The notes below the pieces were generated by a model, which worked only from the letters and a program-made list of their open reading frames with translations, searched no databases and was not told the origin of the DNA. From contig JAYSSR010000078.1 of the NCBI GenBank assembly GCA_043720395.1, positions 13,121-77,120 on the forward strand: a stretch of DNA of 64,000 nucleotides, written 5' to 3'. Position 1 is the stretch's first letter. Each line of letters starts with the position of its first letter. Source of the DNA: JANOYY01 sp043720395 (GTDB lineage: Bacteria; Actinomycetota; Acidimicrobiia; Acidimicrobiales; JANYDT01). This document shows, piece after piece, positions 1 to 8,137 of the stretch. The position numbers and the translations under genes were made by a program.

Positions 1-1020
1 GGCAAGCGCGGCGGCGCTGTCTCCGCCACCCACAACGGTGAACGCCTTCGTGTCGGCCATCGCCTGAGCCACCGCCTTCGTGCCACCGGCGAACCTCTCG
101 TCTTCGAAGACGCCCATCGGTCCGTTCCAGAACACCGTCCGGGCGTCGAGCACGATGTCGGCAAACTCCGCCGCCGACCCGGGACCGATGTCGAGACCTT
201 TCCACCCGTCCGGCAACGAGCGTCCAAGTTGGCGCACCTCACCCGAGCGCGTCGACGCGTCGGACCCGAACTGCCCGTCCGGCGAAAGCGCCGTGATGTC
301 GGTCGGCAACACAATGCGATCGCCCGCCTTCGCCAGCAGCGCCTTGCACGTGTCGACCATGTCCTTCTCAAACAACGACCCGCCGACGCTGTGGCCCAGC
401 GCAGCGAGGAACGTAAAGCACATCCCGCCACCGATCACAATGCGATCGCACTTGCCAAGCAGCGCCTCAATAACACGCAACTTGTCGCTCACCTTGGACC
501 CGCCAAGCACGGCAACGAACGGCTTCTTCGGCCCATCCAGCAACCCACCCAACACCTCAACCTCTTTCGCCAGCAACCGCCCAGCAGCACTCGGCAAAAA
601 CGCAGGCGGCCCAACGATCGATGCATGCTCTCGATGCGCGGCCCCGAACGCGTCGTCCACATACAAGTCCTGACCCGCAATCAACGTCTGCACAAACGCA
701 GGATCATTCCCCTCCTCCCCCGCATCAAACCGAAGGTTGTCCAACAACGCAACCGCAGGAGCGAGCGACGCGAGCCGCTCCCGAACGGGCTCCATCGAAT
801 ACTTCGCATCCACAACCCCCTTGGGCCGCCCCAAATGCGAACAAGCAGTAACCACCGCCCCAGCAGAAACAAGCCATTCAAGCGTCGGCAATGCCGCCCG
901 AATCCTCAAATCATCATCAATAACCCCACCAGAGATCGGCACATTAAAATCACACCGAACCAAAACCCGCTTCCCGCTAACCGCAGGAAGATCCTCCAAC
1001 TCCGGAACCCCAAACTTCAT
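1..1020 (-). CDS. pgk: Phosphoglycerate kinase, C-terminus missing (runs off left edge)
   Basis: Converts 1,3-bisphosphoglycerate and ADP to 3-phosphoglycerate and ATP in glycolysis. The 340 visible codons carry the family motifs in order: RVLVRCDFNVP near the start, CSHLGRPKG, DNLRF, DAFGAAHREHAS, VAVLGGSKVSDK and, close to the edge, the nucleotide-binding VVGGGDSAAALA. Full-length enzymes have about 390-400 residues, so roughly 55 are beyond the window. The ATG is preceded by GAAAGG about 12 bases upstream. It lies downstream of gap on the same strand, separated by a structured spacer. The first 160 codons or so prefer T or G in third position (GGG, GTT, TTG, CGG), while the rest uses the C/G endings of neighbouring genes, so the gene looks mosaic. 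Confidence 0.95.
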   Translation of the reverse strand, partial: MKFGVPELEDLPAVSGKRVLVRCDFNVPISGGVIDDDLRIRAALPTLEWLVSAGAVVTACSHLGRPKGVVDAKYSMEPVRERLASLAPAVALLDNLRFDAGEEGNDPAFVQTLIAGQDLYVDDAFGAAHREHASIVGPPAFLPSAAGRLLAKEVEVLGGLLDGPKKPFVAVLGGSKVSDKLRVIEALLGKCDRIVIGGGMCFTFLAALGHSVGGSLFEKDMVDTCKALLAKAGDRIVLPTDITALSPDGQFGSDASTRSGEVRQLGRSLPDGWKGLDIGPGSAAEFADIVLDARTVFWNGPMGVFEDERFAGGTKAVAQAMADTKAFTVVGGGDSAAALA

Positions 1021-1172
1021 AAAAACCACAACCTTTCAGAAAAATGAAGAGTACCGAAAAGACGAGAGCCCCAAGAAGACCAGCCCCGAAGAGACGAGGC
1101 CCCACAACATTGAGAATCCGCCCAGGAGGGCTGAGAACAATCAGAACCGAAGCACGAGTGGTCCGAAAGGAG

Positions 1173-1290
1173 CGATGGGCTGGGACGGGTGGCCCGTACG
1201 GGTGGGGCCCGTCCTGGTGGGTCCCAGCGCAGCTGGGGGGACCGGGATGGGATGGGACCCGAGAGGGACAGGACCCGTCCCAGCCCATCG
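1173..1290. repeat. Long G/C-rich inverted repeat between gap and pgk
   Basis: A perfect 17-bp inverted repeat (CGATGGGCTGGGACGGG and its complement) encloses 84 bases. The enclosed part is rich in GGG/CCC triplets and contains smaller hairpins, for example GGTCCC...GGGACC. The gap-pgk transcript would fold this into a large structure. It could attenuate or process the message, or it could be a mobile palindrome. There is no U-tract, so I do not call it a classic terminator. The rest of the spacer shows no gene. Confidence 0.7.
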
Positions 1291-1306
1291 CGGCCTCAGA
1301 ACCAAT

Positions 1307-2329
1307 TCAGCGCTTCTTGCCCATATACCGCACCAGATCAACGAGGCGGTTCGAGTAACCCCATTCATTGTCATACCACCCAAACACCTTCACCAGATTC
1401 CCAATCGACTGCGTCAACTGCGCATCAAACGTGCAAGAGAACGGCGTGTTCACAACGTCGGATGACACAATCGGATCCTCCGTGTAATGCAGAATCCCCT
1501 TCAGACGCCCCTTCGCCCCCGCAGCCTTGAACGCGGCATTGACCTCGGCAGGCGACACATCGCGGCCAAGCACACCGGTGAAATCCGTGATCGAGCCGGT
1601 CGGGATCGGCACACGCAGCGACTGCCCGTCGAGCTTGCCCTTCATCGACGCCAGCACGAGCGACGTAGCGCGAGCCGCACCCGTTGACGACGGCACGATG
1701 TTGATCGCCGCCGCACGTGCACGACGAAGGTCGCTGTGCGGACCGTCGACCAGCATTTGGTCACCGGTGTACGCATGCACGGTCGTCATGAGGCCCTTGT
1801 CGACGCCGAAGGCATCGTCGAGCACCTTGATCATCGGCACGAAACAGTTCGTCGTGCACGATGCGTTCGACACCACAACATGCGTCTTCGGGTCGTAGGT
1901 GTCCTCGTTGACGCCGTACACGAAGGTTGCGTCAGCACCGTTGGCCGGAGCGGAAACGATGACGCGTTTGGCACCCGCCTCGATGTGCATCGCAGCCTTC
2001 GCCCGATCGGTGAAGAAGCCGGTCGACTCGACGACGATGTCGACGCCGAGATCGCCCCATGGGAGCTGCAACGGATCTCGGTTCGCGAGCACGAGGAACT
2101 CGTCGCCGTCGACCGTGATGCCCTTCTTCGAGGTCTTCACGGTCTTGCCGAGTTGACCCATGACCGAGTCGTACTTGAGCAGATGAGCGAGCGTGTCGAC
2201 CGTGGTGAGGTCGTTGACCGCTACGAACTCGATGTCCTTCTTGCCGGTGCGCTCCTGCTGCTCGATCACCGCCCGAAGGAAGTTCCGACCGATGCGACCG
2301 AAGCCATTAATGCCGACACGAACAGCCAT
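1307..2329 (-). CDS. gap: Glyceraldehyde-3-phosphate dehydrogenase
   Basis: Oxidises and phosphorylates glyceraldehyde-3-phosphate to 1,3-bisphosphoglycerate, the step before Pgk. The 340-residue protein begins MAVRVGINGFGRIGRN (Rossmann nucleotide site), has Asp40 after VAVN (typical of NAD-preferring enzymes), the catalytic SNASCTTNC with Cys158, and ends in WYDNEWGYSNRL. I chose the ATG at 2329 because GGGAGG lies about 10 bases upstream and the family motif begins there. The frame stays open 20 codons further without a family match. The 109-bp gap to yvcK contains the small palindrome GTGACTGCGGTCAC overlapping the yvcK stop. Confidence 0.97.
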   Translation of the reverse strand: MAVRVGINGFGRIGRNFLRAVIEQQERTGKKDIEFVAVNDLTTVDTLAHLLKYDSVMGQLGKTVKTSKKGITVDGDEFLVLANRDPLQLPWGDLGVDIVVESTGFFTDRAKAAMHIEAGAKRVIVSAPANGADATFVYGVNEDTYDPKTHVVVSNASCTTNCFVPMIKVLDDAFGVDKGLMTTVHAYTGDQMLVDGPHSDLRRARAAAINIVPSSTGAARATSLVLASMKGKLDGQSLRVPIPTGSITDFTGVLGRDVSPAEVNAAFKAAGAKGRLKGILHYTEDPIVSSDVVNTPFSCTFDAQLTQSIGNLVKVFGWYDNEWGYSNRLVDLVRYMGKKR

Positions 2330-2438
2330 GACGAGTACCCCTCCCAGGGACCGAAACCGGGGACCTGCGCCCCGATTGGGCACGGGCATTCTTGTCGCGA
2401 TAAAAGCGCCCGGCCGACATGGTCAGCCGTGACTGCGG

Positions 2439-3401
2439 TCACGCGCGAGAGACGAGGTCCCGCAACGCCTCGGCAAGCAGCAACGGGTCATGAAGACGAC
2501 CGGTCGTGTCGCTCAACGGCCGCCCGACGACCTCGACGCGACCAAGGTTTCCGAGCGTGAGCGTCGCCGGGTCATGCACGACAACATCGACCTCGACACC
2601 GTGGGCACGCAACGCCTCGACGTGCATCGCAACGTCGAAGCCCGACGTCTCCGGATGCTGCTCCCCGAGGTTTGCCACGTACACGGTTCGCCCACGAGCC
2701 ATCGCGATCGCGTGACCGATCCGAGGCACCGCAACGACCGCGAGGACGCTGGTGAACAGCGACCCCGGTCCCACACAGATCAGGTCGGCGTCACGGATCG
2801 CGGCGAGCGCACCCTTCGGCACGGCAGGGTCCGGCGGCGAAACCGCGACCGACGTGAGGCCGAGCGTCGCGCCAACCTTGACCTCACCTTCGACCGTTCC
2901 GAACACGGAGATCGGCTGCTCCTTACTGCCGGCGCTGCGTCGATACGTGGCGATCAGCGTCACGGGATCATCGGTCGCCGGGAACACGCGTCCGACGCCA
3001 CCGAGGAGTGCGAGTGCCTCATCGATCGCGGCACCGAAACTGCCGAGTGTTTCGGTGAGACCTGCGAGCATGATGTTGCCGAGTGGATGGCCTTCCAGTT
3101 CCGATGCGTTGAAACGGTGCTCGAACGCCTCGGCCCACACCGAGCCGGGCTCGGCGAGGGCGACGAGGCAGCGTCGAAGGTCCCCGGGAGCCGGGATGCC
3201 GAATGCCTTGCGGAGACGTCCGCTTGATCCGCCGTCGTCGGCGACGGACACGATGCCGGTGATGCGTCCCGAGAACCTGCGCGCCGCGCGCAGCGTCGTG
3301 GAGAGGCCGTATCCCCCGCCGATCGCGACAACATGGGGACCGCCAGGAACGAGCGTGCCGTCGCCTCGCCGTCGGTCCGGTGTCGGATCGACGGAACTCA
3401 A
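2439..3401 (-). CDS. yvcK: YvcK/CofD-like gluconeogenesis factor
   Basis: Cytosolic protein of the YvcK family. It is needed in other bacteria for growth on gluconeogenic carbon and for cell-wall homeostasis, and in several it binds UDP-sugars. The 320 residues show VAIGGGYGLSTTL, SVADDGGSSGRLR, APGDLRRCLVAL, EGHPLGNIMLAGL and VGPGSLFTSVLA, all in family order. The start is a TTG whose bases overlap the rapZ stop (TTGA), which implies translational coupling. It lies between rapZ and gap. The actinobacterial developmental regulator whiA, usually next in this cluster, is absent here. Confidence 0.93.
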   Translation of the reverse strand: MSSVDPTPDRRRGDGTLVPGGPHVVAIGGGYGLSTTLRAARRFSGRITGIVSVADDGGSSGRLRKAFGIPAPGDLRRCLVALAEPGSVWAEAFEHRFNASELEGHPLGNIMLAGLTETLGSFGAAIDEALALLGGVGRVFPATDDPVTLIATYRRSAGSKEQPISVFGTVEGEVKVGATLGLTSVAVSPPDPAVPKGALAAIRDADLICVGPGSLFTSVLAVVAVPRIGHAIAMARGRTVYVANLGEQHPETSGFDVAMHVEALRAHGVEVDVVVHDPATLTLGNLGRVEVVGRPLSDTTGRLHDPLLLAEALRDLVSRA

Positions 3402-4264
3402 CGTTTGTCGATGTCTCGGTGACGCACGTTGGCCGGGTAGCCGTGCTCGGTCAGGAGGCGTCCGAGTTCGACGGCCGTCGCGACAGAGCGATGCTGTCCA
3501 CCGGTGCAGCCAACCGCGATCGAGAGGTAGCTCTTGCCCTCTGCCACGTAGGCGGGAAGCAGCATCATCAGCATGTCGTCGAGCTTGGCAAGGAATTCCT
3601 TTGCGGCCGGCTGGTTCAGCACGTAGTCCCGCACGGGCGCGTCCAGGCCGGTGAACGGGCGGAGCTCCTCGACCCAGTGCGGGTTCGGCAGAAACCGCAG
3701 ATCGAACACGAGGTCGACGTCGGCGGGCAGACCGTGCTTAAACCCGAACGACACGACGTTGACGTGCATGGTGAGCGTGTCGGCGCTGGCAAACTCGTCG
3801 TTGATACGCGCGCGTAGTTCATGGACGTTGAGCGGCCCGGTGTCGATCACGACGTCGGCGCGGGCTTTGACTTCCTCCAAAAGACGACGCTCGCGCTCAA
3901 CCCCGGTTCCTACACGGTCACGTTCGGCAAGCGGGTGGCGTCGGCGAGTGCCCTCGTAGCGACGCACGAGCACGTCGTCGGGTGCCTCAAGGAACACGAC
4001 GCGGACTCTGGCACCGGTGCTGCGTAACTGCTCCAGGGCGGCGTCGAAGACTCCCTCGGCGCCGACCTCTTGCGGTGCGTAGCGTCCGACCACGAAGGCG
4101 ACGCGGTCGGTGCGCGCGTTCGGCGCGTTGACGAGTTCGGCGACCTTGCCGACAAGGAGCAGCGGCATGTTGTCGATCACGAACCAGCCGAGGTCGTCGA
4201 ACGCGTTCGCGACCGTGGACCGGCCAGCGCCGGACATGCCGGTGATCACAACGAATTCGGCCAT
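3398..4264 (-). CDS. rapZ: RapZ/YvcJ nucleotide-binding protein
   Basis: P-loop protein of the RapZ family. In E. coli the homologue is an RNase adapter that controls GlmS synthesis. In actinobacteria the role is less clear. The 288 residues have the Walker A VVITGMSGAGRSTV at residues 5-18, the GTRRRHPL segment, FGFKHGLPADVDLVFDLRF and the C-terminal signature GCTGGQHRSV. The ATG lies 4 bases after the methyltransferase stop and the TGA overlaps the yvcK start, so rapZ and yvcK are probably one transcript with the gene upstream. Confidence 0.93.
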   Translation of the reverse strand: MAEFVVITGMSGAGRSTVANAFDDLGWFVIDNMPLLLVGKVAELVNAPNARTDRVAFVVGRYAPQEVGAEGVFDAALEQLRSTGARVRVVFLEAPDDVLVRRYEGTRRRHPLAERDRVGTGVERERRLLEEVKARADVVIDTGPLNVHELRARINDEFASADTLTMHVNVVSFGFKHGLPADVDLVFDLRFLPNPHWVEELRPFTGLDAPVRDYVLNQPAAKEFLAKLDDMLMMLLPAYVAEGKSYLSIAVGCTGGQHRSVATAVELGRLLTEHGYPANVRHRDIDKR

Positions 4265-4267
4265 CGG

Positions 4268-4999
4268 CTACATCTTTGTCGCGTGGAGGAGGAGCAGTCG
4301 TGGAATCGTGCCGGCCTCGGAGTATTCGCCCGCGATTTCCAGGAACCCTGGCGGCGGCGCAGGCTCTTGCATCTCGGTGAGGTAGAGGCCGTTCGCAGCC
4401 ATGGCGTTCACGTAGCGACTCATCGGCCGATGGACGAACGGTATGAACACGTTCTTCTCGACCTCCTCGATCTCGTCGGCCTCGATCAGGTACGGGCCGA
4501 TGCGCCAGTACTGCTCCTCGATGATCTGATCGTCGATCCAGCCGCTGCCTGGCGTCTGCAGGAGGGGATGGTTGAGGAAGAACACGAACCGTCCGCCGGG
4601 TTCGAGGACGCGGGCCACCTCGGCGATCGCCTCGTCCATGGCAGCGATGTGCTCGAACACGAGGCAGGCGAGGACGACGTCGAACGACGCGTCTTTGAAC
4701 GGGAGCGTGGCTGCTTCGGCCCGTGAGTACTCCGGGATTCCACCTTTCGTTTGAGCGGCGTCAACTTGTGCCCAGGTGGGGTCGACGCCGACGACCAGTT
4801 CGGCGTGCGGCTGCAGGCTCGCGAGCCGGGCGAGTTGGCCCTCGCCGGTGCCGACATCGAGGACCCGTCTCGCAGTCGCGAGACGTTCCGCGGCCATGGG
4901 CACGATCTGCTCGACATACTCAATGTCAGCCCCGTCGGTGAACCCGTCCTGCCACCATCCGGCGTTGATCTCCCACAGTTCCTCCCGCTCGTTACGCAT
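4268..4999 (-). CDS. SAM-dependent methyltransferase, class I, substrate unknown
   Basis: Predicted 243-residue class I methyltransferase. It has the SAM-binding motif RRVLDVGTGEGQLARLA around residue 50, the acidic VVGVDPTW end of strand 2, and LACLVFEHIAAMDEA. The substrate is not evident. The ATG at 4999 gives MRNEREELWEINAGWW, a natural methyltransferase N-terminus. The frame stays open further upstream but there it runs through a palindromic repeat and has no protein-like character. The gene lies between uvrC and rapZ, which are usually adjacent in actinobacteria, so it is probably an insertion relative to the ancestral order. Confidence 0.8.
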   Translation of the reverse strand: MRNEREELWEINAGWWQDGFTDGADIEYVEQIVPMAAERLATARRVLDVGTGEGQLARLASLQPHAELVVGVDPTWAQVDAAQTKGGIPEYSRAEAATLPFKDASFDVVLACLVFEHIAAMDEAIAEVARVLEPGGRFVFFLNHPLLQTPGSGWIDDQIIEEQYWRIGPYLIEADEIEEVEKNVFIPFVHRPMSRYVNAMAANGLYLTEMQEPAPPPGFLEIAGEYSEAGTIPRLLLLHATKM

Positions 5000-5090
5000 G
5001 CGCACAGCTTGGCAGGCTCCTGCGGCCCGAGTTGGCGTGCACTGCGACCTTGCGCTGCGCTCGCAAGGCCCGAAAGGCCCGAAAGGGCTC

Positions 5091-5169
5091 GTTCGCGGTA
5101 CATCCGGTCCCATCGCGGTGCAGTAGGCGCGCCCGAATGCACCGCAGACGAGCACGATGTACCGCGAAC
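5091..5169. repeat. Palindromic repeat family B, copy 1
   Basis: Outer arms are a perfect 13-bp inverted repeat (GTTCGCGGTACAT / ATGTACCGCGAAC). An inner pair GCGGTGCA / TGCACCGC makes a nested palindrome. It lies between the uvrC stop and the methyltransferase start. Just left of it, GCCCGAAAG is repeated, another sign of non-coding sequence. The related copies are near 17.5, 33.4, 51.1, 53.8 and 64.0 kb. Confidence 0.85.
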
Positions 5170-5202
5170 CCGGATGATCCGCTGCGTGGACTTTGCGGCC
5201 GT

Positions 5203-7128
5203 TCAGTCCGATGCGCCTTGTTCGCTTACCTTCGCATGCACCGCCACCGCGACCGCGTCCGGCAACCAGGTAAGCGCGCGTAGCGTCTCCAGCGACGCCG
5301 CCTTCACGCCCACTGCTCCGCCCAGCTCCTTGGCGAGACGCTTCTTGCGGGTCTCGCCTAGGCCGGGAATGTCATCCAGGACGCTCTTCGTCATGCGCTT
5401 CCCGCGCAGCTCACGGTGGTACGTGATCGCGAAGCGGTGCGCCTCATCACGCAGACGCTGCAGCAGGTACAACGCCTCGCTCTGGCGAGGGATTCGGATC
5501 GGTTCGCTCTGGTACGGCACGAAGACTTCCTCGAACTGCTTGGCGAGTGAGCACACGGCGATCTCCTGATCCAGCCCCAGACGCTCCAACACGGCAACTA
5601 CTGAACTCAACTGCCCCTTGCCACCGTCGATCACGAGCAGGTTCGGCGGGTAGCGGAACTTCGTTTTCGTCTCGATCGGCTGGTCGCGTTCGCGCAGATA
5701 TGCCTCTAAACGGCGGGTGAGAACCTCTTCCATTGCAGCGAAATCGTCGTTCGCCTGTGGACCTTCGCCAGCCTCCGTGCGAACCTTGAAGCGCCGGTAC
5801 TCCCGCTTGTTCGGCAGGCCGTCCTCGAACACCACCATGGACGACACGTAGTCGCTGCCCTGGATGTGGGAGTTGTCGTAGCACTCGATGCGGAGTGGTG
5901 CCTCGGGGAGATCGAGACGGTCCTGGAGTTCGTTCAGGGCCTTCGCGCGCGCGTTGTGATCGGCACTGCGACGCATGCGGTGACGCACGAATTCGGCCTG
6001 CGCGTTACTGGTGACCGTCTCAAGAAACTCGCGCTTCTCGCCGCGTTCGGGGACGCGGATCTCTACTCGGAGCGCCGAACGTCCGGGGCCGGGCGGCCTT
6101 GTCTCGGAACGCTTGAGAGCGATGAACTCCTCATAGACCTCAGCGTCTGGAGGTAGGTCGGCGATCAACACCAGCTTCGGGTAGCCGGCTGCCGGCTCCT
6201 CGTAGTAGATCTCCTCGAGGACGTGGCCCACCAACTCAGAGCGACTCACCTCCTCCACCTTGTCGACGATGAACCCCTTACGTCCGACCACTCGCCCATG
6301 ACGCACGTGGAAGACCTGCACGGCGGCTTCGAGTTCGTCGTCCACGATGCCGATCGCGTCGAGATCGTCGGTCTTCTCAGCAACCAATTGCTGCTTGTCG
6401 ATGGCTCGTCGAACGCTGTTGAGACGGTCTCTAATTCGGGCGGCGAGCTCGAATTCCAGCGTCTTCGCGGCGTCGGTCATCTGCGTTTCGAGACGCTTCA
6501 CAAGCGGGTCGGTTTCCCCATCGAGGAAGTCGACAAAGTCGGTCACGAGATTGTCGTAGGCGGGTTTGGTGATCTCGCCGACGCACGGGCCGGAGCACTT
6601 CTCGATATGGAACAGTAGGCAGGGTCTGCCAATTTTCTCGTGCGTGTGCAGCTTGTTGTCGCTGCACGTACGAATCGGGAACGAGCGGAGGAGTAGGTCC
6701 AGCGTCTCGCGGATGGCGTAGGCGTTGCCGTACGGGCCGAAGTAGCGCGTCCCCTTCTGTTTCGCGCCGCGACGGACCATGGCGCGGGGCCACTCGTCGG
6801 ACAGCGTCAGCGCGAGATGCGGGTAGCTCTTGTCGTCGCGCAACCGGATGTTGAAGCGCGGCCGGAACTGCTTGATCAGCGAGTACTCCAGCATGAGCGC
6901 CTGGACCTCGGTCTGCACCGTGATCCACTCGACCGTGTCCGCCATCCCGACCATCTGGGCGGTCTTCGGATGCATCCCGGCCGGATTGGCGAAGTAGCTG
7001 TTCAGGCGACTCCGCAGCGACTTCGCCTTGCCCACGTAGATGACGCGGCCGTCAACGTCCTTGAACTGGTACGAGCCGGGTTCGTCGGGAATCGTTCCGG
7101 CTGGGGGACGCTTGACCATCCCGTGCAT
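5203..7128 (-). CDS. uvrC: UvrABC excinuclease subunit C
   Basis: Makes both incisions beside bulky DNA lesions once UvrA/UvrB have loaded. Domains in order: GIY-YIG nuclease (PGSYQFKDVDGRVIYVGKAK), a Cys-rich segment near CSDNKLHTHEKIGRPC, the UVR motif that contacts UvrB (AAKTLEFELAARIRDRL), the RNase H-like endonuclease (RIECYDNSHIQGSDYV, LLVIDGGKGQLSSV) and C-terminal helix-hairpin-helix (DIPGLGETRKKRL). I set the start at the ATG giving MHGMVKRPPAGTIPDEPG, about 641 residues, because family members begin just before RPPAGTIP. ATGs at 7119 and 7170 are alternatives, and the last has GGAGGA upstream. Confidence 0.95.
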   Translation of the reverse strand: MHGMVKRPPAGTIPDEPGSYQFKDVDGRVIYVGKAKSLRSRLNSYFANPAGMHPKTAQMVGMADTVEWITVQTEVQALMLEYSLIKQFRPRFNIRLRDDKSYPHLALTLSDEWPRAMVRRGAKQKGTRYFGPYGNAYAIRETLDLLLRSFPIRTCSDNKLHTHEKIGRPCLLFHIEKCSGPCVGEITKPAYDNLVTDFVDFLDGETDPLVKRLETQMTDAAKTLEFELAARIRDRLNSVRRAIDKQQLVAEKTDDLDAIGIVDDELEAAVQVFHVRHGRVVGRKGFIVDKVEEVSRSELVGHVLEEIYYEEPAAGYPKLVLIADLPPDAEVYEEFIALKRSETRPPGPGRSALRVEIRVPERGEKREFLETVTSNAQAEFVRHRMRRSADHNARAKALNELQDRLDLPEAPLRIECYDNSHIQGSDYVSSMVVFEDGLPNKREYRRFKVRTEAGEGPQANDDFAAMEEVLTRRLEAYLRERDQPIETKTKFRYPPNLLVIDGGKGQLSSVVAVLERLGLDQEIAVCSLAKQFEEVFVPYQSEPIRIPRQSEALYLLQRLRDEAHRFAITYHRELRGKRMTKSVLDDIPGLGETRKKRLAKELGGAVGVKAASLETLRALTWLPDAVAVAVHAKVSEQGASD

Positions 7129-7281
7129 CGTGGCACGCCTGCCCCTGGTAGGTGTGCCCGCAGCCCGCATCCATCGGGCTCGTCCTCCGCTTGGGGTTGG
7201 GGGCGCACGGCGGTTGGCCCGGCGACTCGCCAGACGCCGGAGCGGTCGCCGTGATCACTCGTGGCCTGGGAGGATCGGGGC

Positions 7282-7645
7282 GTGAAGTTTTGGCGACGAC
7301 GCTCGGATGGCGAACGCAGCGATGGTTCCGCCAACGCTGCACTCGGACGCTGGTTCTGCGATCGACGTGGCCACCGGATCGAGACCGACACGGTGCGTCT
7401 CGCTGTGGTGAACGAGTTCGATGCAATGGCCCTGCCGATGCTGATTGACGACGTCATCGTCCGCGAGAACGGGTGGCCCGCCCACCTCCAAAGTTTCACA
7501 TCAGCAACTTCCCCGGTCACCGGCTGGCAACAGACCGACGCCGAGGCGAGTGGACCGAGGAGTTCGTCATCCGACGGGTCGATTCCGATGCTCCGCTCGG
7601 GTCGATCTCGTTGACCAACTACGGGCCGCTTCACCACACGCAAAC
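7282..7645 (+). pseudogene. Broken GNAT-like acetyltransferase fragment
   Basis: A GTG start with an excellent site (GGGAGG, 8-base spacing) opens a frame reading MKFWRRRSDG, then ETDTVRLAVVNEFDAMALP and LIDDVIVRENGWPAHLQ. At about 7490 the sense continues in another frame with GEWTEEFVIRRVDSDAPLG and SISLTNYGPL, after which only antisense-like sequence follows. The pieces resemble the N-terminal half of a GNAT acetyltransferase with one frameshift and a lost C-terminal half. The good ribosome site suggests recent decay. The family assignment is tentative because no acetyl-CoA loop remains. Confidence 0.4.
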
Positions 7646-7649
7646 CCTT

Positions 7650-7944
7650 CGACGGATGCTGCTCCTCCTTCGGTGCCGACCGTTCCTCCGGACCAGGAGA
7701 ACCCGCCTCAACGCGACCCGTCCCGCCATCAGCCGCAACCACCGCCGCCTCCGTCACCACACCCGGAACCGGCAACTCACGCGTCGGCGCAGCATCGCCG
7801 GAGGCGCAAACCGATCCAACGGAACCACCGCCGCGACAGCAACCGGCGTCGCCTCCTGAGCATCAATCGCCCGGGGCAACCCAAACACCACCAACAAACC
7901 CGACAACGCCACACCCAAAACGCCAGACCGAAAAACCGTCGCAT
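7650..7944 (-). pseudogene. Broken gene for a secreted Ala/Pro-rich protein
   Basis: An ATG with GAAAGG 7 bases upstream reads MRRFF. After a TTTTT run the sense moves to another frame giving SGVLGVALSGLLVVFGLPRA and IDAQEATPVAVAAV, a textbook signal peptide with a cut near DA/Q. Near a GCGATGCTGCG stretch it shifts again into DAAPTRELPVPGVVTEAAVV and an acidic, Pro-rich tail. Two frameshifts make it a pseudogene unless the assembly is wrong. Codons prefer T/G endings, as in the 5' part of pgk. It converges on the broken acetyltransferase-like gene, and their 3' ends meet near 7645. Confidence 0.4.
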
Positions 7945-8137
7945 CACAATCGCCTTTCACAAACAGAAAAAATGGTTGGGGCGTTCCTACCAGCGACAAA
8001 AAACAAATGTTCTGAACCTACAATGGCTCGCCCCGAGACCATAGGCCCAATCGCTAGGGTTGCAACCGGCCACACGGCCCTCCCGGATGGCTGCGGCCAC
8101 GGGCAGCAGCCTCAGCCACACCCACGAAAGGACCGAG

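Noticed and set aside
5000..5155. N-terminal extension of the methyltransferase
   Set aside because: Runs through repeat B copy 1; family-like sequence begins at MRNEREELWE.
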